This document shows positions 1-6,942 of a stretch of 11,797 bases of DNA, piece after piece (the stretch's first letter is position 1; each line of letters opens with the position of its first letter). The notes under the pieces were generated by a model. It saw only the letters and a list, made by a program, of their open reading frames with translations, made no database searches and was not told the DNA's origin. The translations under genes were made by a program, and so were the position numbers. Source of the DNA: Spirogloea muscicola (taxonomy: Eukaryota > Streptophyta > Zygnematophyceae > Spirogloeales > Spirogloeaceae); contig WELB01000099.1 in the NCBI GenBank assembly GCA_009602725.1, positions 136,149 through 147,945 of the forward strand, read 5' to 3'.

Positions 1-41
1 TAAGGTCCCGCGCGGAGTACGCTCCTGCCGCCGCTTTCCCT

Positions 42-44
<3 letters not shown>

Positions 45-76
<32 letters not shown>

Positions 77-82
77 CCGCCG
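45..82. repeat. (GCC)n trinucleotide microsatellite
   Basis: An almost pure GCC run interrupted once by ACC. It lies at the 5' edge of the channel gene, either in the 5' UTR or, in the channel frame, as a poly-Ala stretch. Such GC triplet runs are common near gene starts in GC-rich algal genomes. It is prone to length variation and to assembly error, which matters because the start codon cannot be found here. Confidence 0.9.
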
Positions 83-632
83 TGGGACCGGCCCCCGCGG
101 GCGGCCCTACCAGATCATGTGGCGAGAGTCGCGGCCGGCTTGACTTTTGGCGTTGCATCGGCGCTGCCAGCGGCCGTGATGGCCCTGGCGCAGCGGCCGG
201 GCTTTGCGGCGCAGCACACGGCCGGCTGACCAGCGCCGTCCGCCGGCCTGCCGCTGTGGCGCAGCTCAAGCGCGTTCTCAGCATCATCCTCCAGCCGCGC
301 GGCGGCGATGGCTCGCGGCACTCGCTAGATGGCTCCAGCTACGGCAACAGTAGCACCTTCAATGGCCTGAGCACGCCAACTACGCCGGCCCGAGGCGGCC
401 GCCCTTCTCTCAAGGGCCTCCAGCGGAGGTGAGAGTTGGTGCTGTGGTGCGCTCCGTGGCTCGCTGCTGCGTGACGCCACCGCCACCAATTCTCTGACGA
501 GCCCCGCTGGCTCCCACCACGCAGCAACTCGATCACGTCCGTGGCGTCCAACGACGACAGCGTCCGCGGCGGCTTCGGCCACGGCCGGCTCCATGTGCGC
601 TTGCGGCCGCGGATCATCGCTCCAACTGACCT
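82..632 (+). other. Channel N-terminal cytoplasmic tail (exons 1-2)
   Basis: Exon 1 (to 428) joins exon 2 (525-632) through AG|C, giving Ser in QRSNSIT. The tail is Gly/Ser/Thr-rich with basic patches and carries LSTPTTPARGG and an Arg-x-x-Ser site in LQRSNS, so it looks disordered and phosphorylatable. Exon 2 ends RIIAPTDL, aligning with the segment just before S1 in SKOR (IVHPDNRW from memory). The stretch upstream of about 262 is less certain: GCGCAG at 257-262 could be a splice acceptor after which the coding exon really begins. Confidence 0.6.
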
Positions 633-3600
633 GTGAGCGGCTACAACATCCATGTTTAGCAGGTGTTTGTGTGATTCTCAACATGCCAGAGGTTGCGCTG
701 CTTGTCTGAGGCCTCGCAGTCCACATGACCTGTCATTAATGTCTGCTGTAGGTACTGGGGCTACTGGCGGCAGCTCATTCTGCTGCTCTCCCTGTACTCA
801 TCGCTCGCCACGCCCTTCGAGTTCGCATTCTGGCGGCGTCTCCCCACCGCGCTGTCCTGGATCGACATTGGCATCAACTTCTTCTTCCTCACCGATCTCG
901 TACTGCACTTCTTCGTCGCATACAAGGACCGCCGTACGTATGTGCTGGTCGACGACCGCAAGAAGATAGCGCTCAGGTCAGGGCCTGCTCCTTCCTCAAT
1001 AATTAGGCCCCTCGATTGCTGTACAGCCACAGCTTGTGTATGACTATGGATACCCAGATGTAGGACACACGGGAACATAGTAGACGAGTAGAGACGAGAA
1101 ACTCGTCAACCTGTAAACCAGGACAAAGAGCGATACTTGAGTGAATGGGAGAAGAGGTTGTAACAGTAACAGGTTGATTGTTATTATATATAGCCTCAGA
1201 GTGTTGTCAATTATATAGTCTAATCTGTGAAGTAGCGTGTGCACGTGTGAGGGTAGCCGTGCTCGAGTTCTGCGATAGTCACATTGCGACAGGTTGCTAC
1301 CCGAGTAAGATACTAGAAAGGTAAATTGCTTGCTGACATCACAGAGGCGGCTCGCAGATACCTGCGCACGAGCTTCTGCATCGACCTTCTGGCGCTGCTG
1401 CCATGGGACAATATGTACAAGGTGAGCCAAAGTAGGGGTGCCTGCTCCAATGATATACTGCAGTTCTAACTGCGTCCCTTGCTCTGCGAGACTGACATCA
1501 TGTGACTTGTCTGGGCTATCTTGAACGAGGTGTGCTCCTGCAGGCGACAGATGGCGGCGCTGGTGAGATCCTGCGCTGGATGATCTGGCTGCGCCTCTAC
1601 CGCCTGCGCTGGGTGGAGGTCTTCTTCCTCGGGTAAGCATCACAGCTGTTGTTGGCATGGATCCCTGCTGCCAAGCTACCACTTCTGACCTCCATTGCAG
1701 GCTCCTGGCACTGACGCCAACCAGGGCCTGCAATGCAGGCTTGAAAAGGACATCCGCTTCAACTACTTCGTCGTGCGCATTGTCAAGCTGCTGATAGTGG
1801 AGCTGTTTGCGACGCACGTCGCGGGCTGCTTCTTCTATTATCTTGCGACCACGATACCATCGCGCAGCGAGACCGACACATGGATTGGCAGCCTGACACT
1901 TGGAGGCAACTCCTATGCGGGCTTCCGCGACATCAATCTGTGGAAGCGGTACATTACGTCGCTCTACTGGGCGATTGTCACCATGGCGACCCTCGGTTCG
2001 TTGACTCCATTCCCTTTTCCATCCCCATGTCCATGTTCTCTCGTCCGTAGTCTGTCCTCTCTCTTGCCTCCCTCCTTTCCTCCTACCTCTTATGTCCTCG
2101 CTTATCCTCCCTCACGCCTCCCCTCTTTCTGTGTCCCTCTAGACCTGTCCTTTTTGGTTGACTCGGTGATATGTATTGATGAGATTTCAGGTTACGGCGA
2201 CATCCACCCGGTGAACCCGCGTGAGATGATTTTTGCCTGTATATTTATCAGCTGCGACATGGTGCTCGGTGCGTACCTGCTCGGCAATATCACGGCGCTT
2301 GTTGTCAAGGGGTCCAACACAGAACGGTACCGCACTAAGATGAGCGCACTGATCAAGTACATGAACCGGTACCACATTCCACGCGGCCTGCGCCACCAGA
2401 TGCGCCGCCATATCCGCCTGCAATTTGAGACAAACCAGGTGAGGCTGTTCGCCCTCACTGCTAGATTACCCCTTTCACTCTCGATTCAAGATCCTCCAGT
2501 GGCCACAGTCATGTCAAGATTGTTTGCAAGCACCGCTGAGTGCATGCAGGTGGCCGACGACATTGTGGAAGACTTTCCCATAGGCATCCGGCACCGCATA
2601 GCGCATGCGCGCTTCCAGAACGTTGTCCACGAGTGCCAGCTCTTCCAGAACTGCTCCTTCGAATTCATTGACCAGATCGTGAGTGTGCTCTATATGTCCT
2701 GATCACGCCACCTTCTCCTCACCAGGTTTCCTCCATCTATACATTCTTTTGTTGGTTTAGCTTCAAGTTTGATGCAAGCATGCTGAACTCAAGCAACATC
2801 TTGTGTCATGCCCTTCAGCTTCAGACTGACTGGACGTGCATGCATGGCTGTCTCAATGTCGGTTGGGCTGCAAATTGCAATGACTCACAGGTGTCGCGAG
2901 TGGAAGCTGAGTACTACATGCCAGGCGAGCTGGTAGTGCAGCAGCGTGATGCACCGCACTCGCTTTTCATCATCTGCTATGGCGTGCTGGAGGTTGTGTC
3001 GGCCCGCGACGGCGCAGAGGAGATCGTGACTGACTTGTATGCTGGACAGACCGTTGGCGAGATCGCCGTCCTCTGTCAGTTGCCGCAGGTTTGACAGCCC
3101 GAGCAGCCTCACAGGCACACTTGTCCCTGCAGGAATGGTGCTCCACTGCTGAAGTTGACAATTTCATTGCCGGCGTTGCGCAGCCGTTCTCTGTACGTGT
3201 CAAGGAGCTGTGCCAGGTGCTGCGTGTGAGCAAGCAGTCGCTCACAAACGTCGTCAGCACGTACTTCCTTGACGGCCGGCAGCTCGTTGAGAACCTCCTC
3301 AATGTAAGCTTCTCCCAGGCTGCGCCGCTCCTCTGGCGACCATAGGGCTACACGAATGCCAAAGCATGTCAGCGCGCCCAGGCCAATTGTCATGGGTTGC
3401 TCTGACTGCTGCCATTCCTGCACCTGGCAGAAAGTTAAGGGGGACGCCACCAAGCTCTCCACGTTGGCGTCCGACATTCAGACCGCCATGGCGCAGCAAG
3501 AGGCAGAGCTGGTCATGACGACGATCAATTGTGCGTCCCGAGGCGACACTGAGCAGCTGCGGCAGCTCATCAAGGCTGGTGCGGACCCGTCCAAGCAGGA

Positions 3601-5764
3601 CTATGACGGCAGGACATCTCTGGTGGGCTGCCTGCCACCAAACCCTGGCGACGTGCCTGTTGAAGCAGGCAAGAGCCATGATGACTGCCTTACTTTCCTT
3701 CATCCTTCTAAATGGAGTGGATCAGTCTCATTTTGGGCTGTCGTGCCAGTGCAGCACCTGGCCGCGTCCAAGGGCTTCAAGGACATGGTTGCGTTCCTGC
3801 TCCTGGAGGGCGTGGACATCAACGCCAAGGACAACTTTGGCACAACACCGCTGCTCGAGGCTCTGCGTAGCAACCACGACGAGACCGCCCGCCTGCTTGT
3901 GGAGAAGGGCGCCACTGTGTCTCTCACGGTCAGGAGTCGAGACATTTAAGACTGTATGTCAGACATGTTAGATGGTGAACTGCACAACAGGAATGGACGA
4001 GTCCCTTAGAACTATGATCTTCGGCACCTGACCCTCAGCCACCATGCTGATGCAGGAGGCCGGCTCTGACCTCTGCAACGCAGTCATCAACGGCAACATT
4101 GGGTACCTGCAGCGGCTGCTGGACAACGGCGTCGATCCCAATTCAGCCGACTATGACATGCGAACGCCGCTTCACATTGCTGCCGCCGAAGGCTTCTTCC
4201 TGGTGGTGCGGCTCTTAGTCAACTCCGGCGCTGATGTGACTGCTCGCGACAGGTTTGTCTGAAAGCCAGCCTATAACATGCACCAACTTCTATGCATGTC
4301 GGTTGTTGCTCCAGCATGCATCAGGATCACTATTGCTGAGGTTGTTGTCAGTTCACGCTTTCAGGTGGGGGCACACACCGCTGGATGAGGCCAGGACCTG
4401 CGGCAGCCAGCCCATTGTGCAAATGCTTGAGAACGTGCTTCGTAATCGGGGGGCTACTGAGCAGGAGATTGAGGGCCCCGAGAAGCAGGTACTCACGCAG
4501 ACCTGCGGCCTGGCCATCAGAAGCTCGGAGCATCTCTGGCCATAACATAAGATAACTGTTTACTCCGTGACATCATTGACTTCTCTTTGGTGGAGCAGCC
4601 AGACGTTGCACCCGCTGTCTCCAAGGGCAATGCAAGTGAAGTGAGCGAGCTACAAGACAAGCTGGCCGCTCTATCAGGTAGAGCTGACATTCAATTGCTC
4701 TCACTATGTGTTCAGTTTCTTCTCTCTGGAGTAAGACTTGTGAGCTGTGCATTCGTAGCCCCTCTCTCATTCCTGTCACATTCATAGCGCCTGAAACTTG
4801 CAACGTACTGCCAGTCCTGCAGCCTCCGTTTCCAGCAATAGAAGACGATTGCTATGAACGGGGCTTGAATGGTTTAATAAGTTAGCGGACGAATATGAGT
4901 AAGATTCAAGGACTGTGCCACTGACGGGTTGCCCTTCCTGCCCTCTCACTTGTCCAGAGACGTCCCCGACGCTCCCACTGGTCAGGACGACAGCGACACC
5001 AGAAGCAGGGCCCACGAGGACCTCGTCCAGGCCCCCTAGCGTGCCTGGCTCACCACGCGGCGTGCGGGGAGGCCTCCGCGGCAGCAACCGCCTCAGCGGC
5101 GAGTCCACCAGGAAGCGCATAACAATCTACCCCTACCACCCAATGTCCTCCGAGAGAAAGGCTGGCAGGTGCGTGGCGACTGACTGAGTTGGCCCTGACC
5201 TTACTGCAGTTGCAGCTTAGTGGGCCGGCCTTGTAAGTGGAAACAATTCTTCGTGCTTGTGCAGCTTAGCATGGCCACATGAATATACTGTTTATGGAGC
5301 TAGATCACTGGCGATTTCTGCGAGAGTCTATTCATGCACCCATACATCAGCTAGCATATCTTACTTTAGTCAGAATGTCTTGCCGAGGCCGATTGACTAG
5401 GACCCAGCTTGTATGTCTATAAACATAGAAGCTATCACCTACTCTTTGATATGCAGAATGAACACCTCAACTTTCAGTCTTCAGTTAAGCGCTCAAGAAT
5501 TCCTGCTTGCTACATATGACACTGATTTGTGTAATTGCTCTCAAACACTTTGATAACGTGCTTAATGTGTGCAGGCTGGTATTTCTGCCCGGGAGCATAC
5601 AAGAATTGCTTCAGCTCGCTGCGCAGCACTTTGGGGGCGAGCGCACGAGAGTCCTGAACAGCGATAATGGCGAGATTGACACTATTGACCTCATCTTTGA
5701 TGGGGACCGCCTCTACGTTTGCGGCAGCATAGATCCACTGGCTCCCCAACCTGCTACAGAGTGA
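82..5764 (+). CDS. Shaker-type voltage-gated K+ channel, SKOR/GORK-like (17 exons; 5' end provisional)
   Basis: A plasma-membrane-type K+ channel subunit, expected to work as a tetramer. Exons: (82)-428, 525-632, 752-976, 1358-1421, 1544-1632, 1739-1995, 2191-2438, 2550-2678, 2891-3088, 3184-3303, 3431-3622, 3755-3928, 4056-4252, 4365-4488, 4599-4677, 4958-5168, 5575-5764 (TGA). All introns are GT-AG and phases agree throughout. Translation gives S1-S6, a GYGD filter, C-linker/CNBD, ankyrin repeats and KHA, colinear with Arabidopsis SKOR as remembered and almost free of gaps from S1 to KHA. VTMATLGYGDIH and the S6 motif DMVLGA resemble outward rectifiers SKOR/GORK more than inward AKT/KAT types. 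About 868 residues follow exon 1, against about 828 for whole SKOR. Exon 1 has no in-frame ATG, and its frame is open only from base 4, so the true start is unknown; base 82 (GTG) is a placeholder. Rectification direction is inferred, not shown. Confidence 0.93.
753..1632 (+). other. Voltage-sensor domain S1-S4 of the channel
   Basis: Exon 752-976 encodes S1 (YWGYWRQLILLLSLYSS), the ATPFEFAFWRRLP loop and S2 (SWIDIGINFFFLTDLVL), ending HFFVAYKDRRTYVLVDD. Exon 1358-1421 encodes S3 (RTSFCIDLLALLPWDNMY). Exon 1544-1632 encodes S4 (EILRWMIWLRLYRLRWVEVFF), with four Arg residues spaced like the SKOR S4. The S4 Arg series is the voltage-sensing element of the family. The acidic residue of S2 and the Asp of S3 that pair with S4 charges in Shaker channels are present (LTDLVL and CIDLL). 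Confidence 0.9.
977..1357 (+). other. Channel intron of 381 nt
   Basis: This intron separates S2 from S3. Donor GTCAGG follows 976, and acceptor CTCGCAG ends at 1357, with Arg split AG|A. It is AT-richer than the flanking exons and contains a short ATATATA run near 1186-1192. I see no RNA gene, repeat or coding signal inside it. Confidence 0.8.
1739..2312 (+). other. Pore module S5-P-S6 with GYGD selectivity filter
   Basis: Exon 1739-1995 begins LEKDIRFNYF, then S5 (VKLLIVELFATHVAGCFFYYLA), the outer loop TWIGSLTLGG and the pore helix LYWAIVTMATLG. Exon 2191-2438 continues YGDIHPVNPREM and S6 (MIFACIFISCDMVLGAYLLGNITALV). The filter Gly codon is split G|GT across the intron 1996-2190; TyrGlyAsp is at 2193-2201. 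S6 residues Asp-Met-Val-Leu-Gly (2256-2270) match the DMI-x-G motif implicated in K+-dependent gating of SKOR. This supports a K+-selective, outward-rectifier-like pore. Confidence 0.93.
2313..3303 (+). other. C-linker and cyclic-nucleotide-binding-like domain
   Basis: The C-linker begins KGSNTERYRTKMSALIKYMNR and continues through exon 2550-2678 (VADDIVEDFPIGIRHRIAHA ... FIDQI). Exons 2891-3088 and 3184-3303 encode the CNBD beta roll (YYMPGELVVQQRDAPHSLFI ... AGQTVGEIAVLCQLPQ then PFSVRVKELCQVLRV). The Gly-Glu of the phosphate-binding cassette is kept, but the Arg after the Pro that holds the cyclic phosphate in true cNMP-binding proteins is absent (LPQPFS), as I recall for plant Shaker channels. 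Assembly or protein contact is therefore more likely than nucleotide gating. Confidence 0.85.
3470..4435 (+). other. Ankyrin-repeat domain of the channel (about six repeats)
   Basis: After the QQEAEL segment, repeats are split across exons 3431-3622, 3755-3928, 4056-4252 and 4365-4488. Recognisable units include GDTEQLRQLIKAGADPSKQD, YDGRTSL|HLAASKGFKDMVAFLL, NFGTTPLLEALRSNHDETAR, GNIGYLQRLLDNGVDPNSAD, YDMRTPLHIAAAEGFFLVV and RWGHTPLDEARTCGSQPIV. Two junctions fall within TPLH-type turns. Ankyrin domains of plant Shaker channels dock regulatory kinases and PP2C phosphatases in AKT1-type channels; whether this one does is unknown. Confidence 0.92.
4436..5112 (+). other. Pro/Ser/Arg-rich linker between ankyrin repeats and KHA
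   Basis: Coding parts lie at the end of exon 4365-4488, in exon 4599-4677 (ending SELQDKLAALSG, a short possible coiled coil) and at the start of exon 4958-5168. The last part is low complexity and basic (TRTSSRPPSVPGSPRG, GSNRLSGEST), with Ser-Pro and Arg-x-x-Ser type sites. This is probably disordered and is a plausible target of regulatory phosphorylation. It is longer than the equivalent SKOR region as I recall it. Confidence 0.75.
5113..5731 (+). other. KHA domain at the channel C-terminus
   Basis: The domain is split by the 5169-5574 intron. Exon 4958-5168 supplies KRITIYPYHPMSSERKAG, and exon 5575-5764 supplies LVFLPGSIQELLQLAAQHFG, then RVLNSDNGEIDTIDLI and DGDRLYVCG. This hydrophobic and acidic C-terminal module is specific to plant-type Shaker K+ channels and takes part in subunit interaction and clustering. 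Its presence right before the TGA at 5762 shows the 3' end is complete. Confidence 0.88.
5169..5574 (+). other. Channel last intron of 406 nt, splitting the KHA domain
   Basis: Donor GTGCGT follows 5168 and acceptor TGTGTGCAG ends at 5574; Arg is split AG|G. The sequence is AT-rich relative to the exons. I see no embedded gene or structured repeat. Confidence 0.8.
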
Positions 5765-5769
5765 ATAAA
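5764..5769 (+). promoter_or_regulatory. AATAAA overlapping the channel stop codon
   Basis: The A of TGA begins an AATAAA hexamer. Green algae usually use TGTAA instead, and polyadenylation here would leave almost no 3' UTR, so it is probably fortuitous. Confidence 0.2.
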
Positions 5770-6090
5770 TTAGGGAAACGATCCCCCCTTTACTGACTCC
5801 CAGCACCTTAGAAGGCTCCGTCCTGCTGACCGCAAGCGCAGCAACATATAGATGACGAGCACATGCACTCCCCATTACTTATACTTGTTAAATTAGCAGC
5901 TGCTGTTTGATATGTAGCTGTAGCTCTAACGTTCACAACTCTGACCCCCCACTGCCTCAGCTATCTGGCTCCCTCGGAGTGCAAGATGGTTCTATTGGCT
6001 CGGGCAGCAGGCCTGTACAGCTCGGATTCGATTAATCCACCGGGTTGCAGTGCAGGAGTTAGCCTTTGCCTCCTGTCAAAGGACAGATCA

Positions 6091-6095
6091 TGTAA
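6091..6095 (+). promoter_or_regulatory. Candidate TGTAA polyadenylation signal of the channel gene
   Basis: TGTAA is the usual chlorophyte polyadenylation motif. This is the first one I find downstream of the channel stop, and it implies a 3' UTR of roughly 330-350 nt. The motif is short, so chance occurrence is possible. Confidence 0.4.
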
Positions 6096-6222
6096 GTTGA
6101 CATACTTGCACTTATATGTTACGAAATGTATGCGGCATACCAGTGCAAGTGGCACAGGCTGGGTCAGCTGCCCTCTCTGTAGACGTTGACAAAAAACGAT
6201 ATATACCTGCATCACCTCGCGA

Positions 6223-6381
6223 CTACCCAACGAGAGCTTCCTCTGCCCTCCTCCGCTGGCCCTTCCTCATGTGATACTTGTAGGTGGTGTCTGCATTGTG
6301 GCCTGAAAGGTCGTCGAGCAGCGCAATGTCCCTTGGGCCACTTTTGCTTATGACCGAGCGTTTCCGACTGAGCCATCTCAT
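6223..6381 (-). CDS. Possible small protein or terminal exon, unrecognised
   Basis: A 52-codon reading from ATG at 6381 to TAG at 6223; the same frame is open up to 6435. The product starts MRWLSRKRSVIS and ends in a highly basic, helix-prone tail (KYHMRKGQRRRAEEALVG). The third codon positions of its last forty codons favour G or C about as strongly as the real exons nearby, and the composition reads like protein rather than shadow. No family is recognised. It could be a small gene, the last exon of a gene whose other exons I cannot see, a gene remnant, or chance. The neighbouring PP2C gene ends well upstream with a complete C-terminus, so it is not needed there. Confidence 0.25.
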   Translation of the reverse strand: MRWLSRKRSVISKSGPRDIALLDDLSGHNADTTYKYHMRKGQRRRAEEALVG

Positions 6382-6748
6382 AGATGAAGCGTCCAAGGAG
6401 CAGAGCGTCAGAGAAGCAAGTCGATGAGGCGACAACTCAGCTTTTGATAAGACGAAGCTGATGACTGAGTGCCAGTGAATACCAGAGATGCTCCATGGTG
6501 CGTCTCAATCAGTCATAAATTCGTGTAGCTGATTCTGTACATGGAGCTGTGGTCTAGCATGCATGTGGCTTGCGCATGAAGCCCCAGAGTCCCGTGGGCT
6601 GCTAGTCGAATCACAGCCCCCAAATGCGAGGACAATGCACACATACCTCCATCACATGTTATGATGGAATCAGGAGTAGCTAAGCAGCTATTGCCTCTTC
6701 CTACGATCATGATCGCTACTTAAGCTTGGAGTCTGCCAATGGGGCAAA

Positions 6749-6906
6749 AACACAACACCCAGGAAAAGCTCCTCCAACTTACACACACGAAATGTCGGTT
6801 GCCTTGACTATGCACAACGTAAGTGTATAAGGGATTCATGGCACACACACACAACGCCCAGCTCCTCCAACTCTCACACCCTAAATGTCGGTTGGCCTTG
6901 ACTATG
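6749..6906. repeat. Imperfect direct duplication (6749-6813 and 6847-6906)
   Basis: Both copies contain AGCTCCTCCAACT, then a CA-rich bridge, then AAATGTCGGTTG(G)CCTTGACTATG. They differ by a few substitutions and small indels. A (CA)6 tract at 6842-6853 introduces copy 2. The pair begins 37 bases downstream of the kinase-phosphatase stop, so it lies in that gene's presumed 3' UTR. Confidence 0.85.
6779..6783 (-). promoter_or_regulatory. Candidate TGTAA polyadenylation signal of the kinase-PP2C gene
   Basis: TTACA on the + strand reads TGTAA on the minus strand, about 160 nt after the stop codon at 6943. Distance and motif suit chlorophyte 3'-end formation. It sits inside copy 1 of the direct duplication; copy 2 has TCACA at the same place and so lacks it. 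Confidence 0.45.
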
Positions 6907-6942
6907 ATAAATAAGTCATACGACTTGTGCACCTTCAATACG

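Larger units (their letters stand above)
5765..6942. other. Convergent intergenic region and 3' UTRs
   Basis: Two genes meet tail to tail across 1178 bases. The left part is the presumed channel 3' UTR, and the right part (about 6770-6942) the presumed kinase-phosphatase 3' UTR. Between them lie a minus-strand ORF (6223-6381) of unknown status, a duplicated segment (6749-6906), and otherwise nothing I recognise. No tRNA cloverleaf, transposon ends or conserved protein segment was found. Confidence 0.7.

Noticed and set aside
82-84. GTG as a start codon for the channel
   Set aside because: Non-AUG initiation at GTG is rare in nuclear genes and the context is inside a GCC repeat. It is used only as a placeholder for the 5' edge.
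1044-1817. A 257-codon open frame on the minus strand
   Set aside because: It runs antisense across channel exons for S3 and S4 and their introns. Its translation is low in recognisable pattern, while the + strand exons match a known family with correct splice sites.
3109-3703. Long minus-strand frames opposite the CNBD and first ankyrin repeats
   Set aside because: They are shadows of the GC-biased coding strand; no domain pattern was seen in either.
6020-6050. A possible tRNA T-arm (GGATTCGATTAATCC)
   Set aside because: The stem encloses only a five-base loop and no anticodon, D-arm or acceptor stem can be arranged around it.
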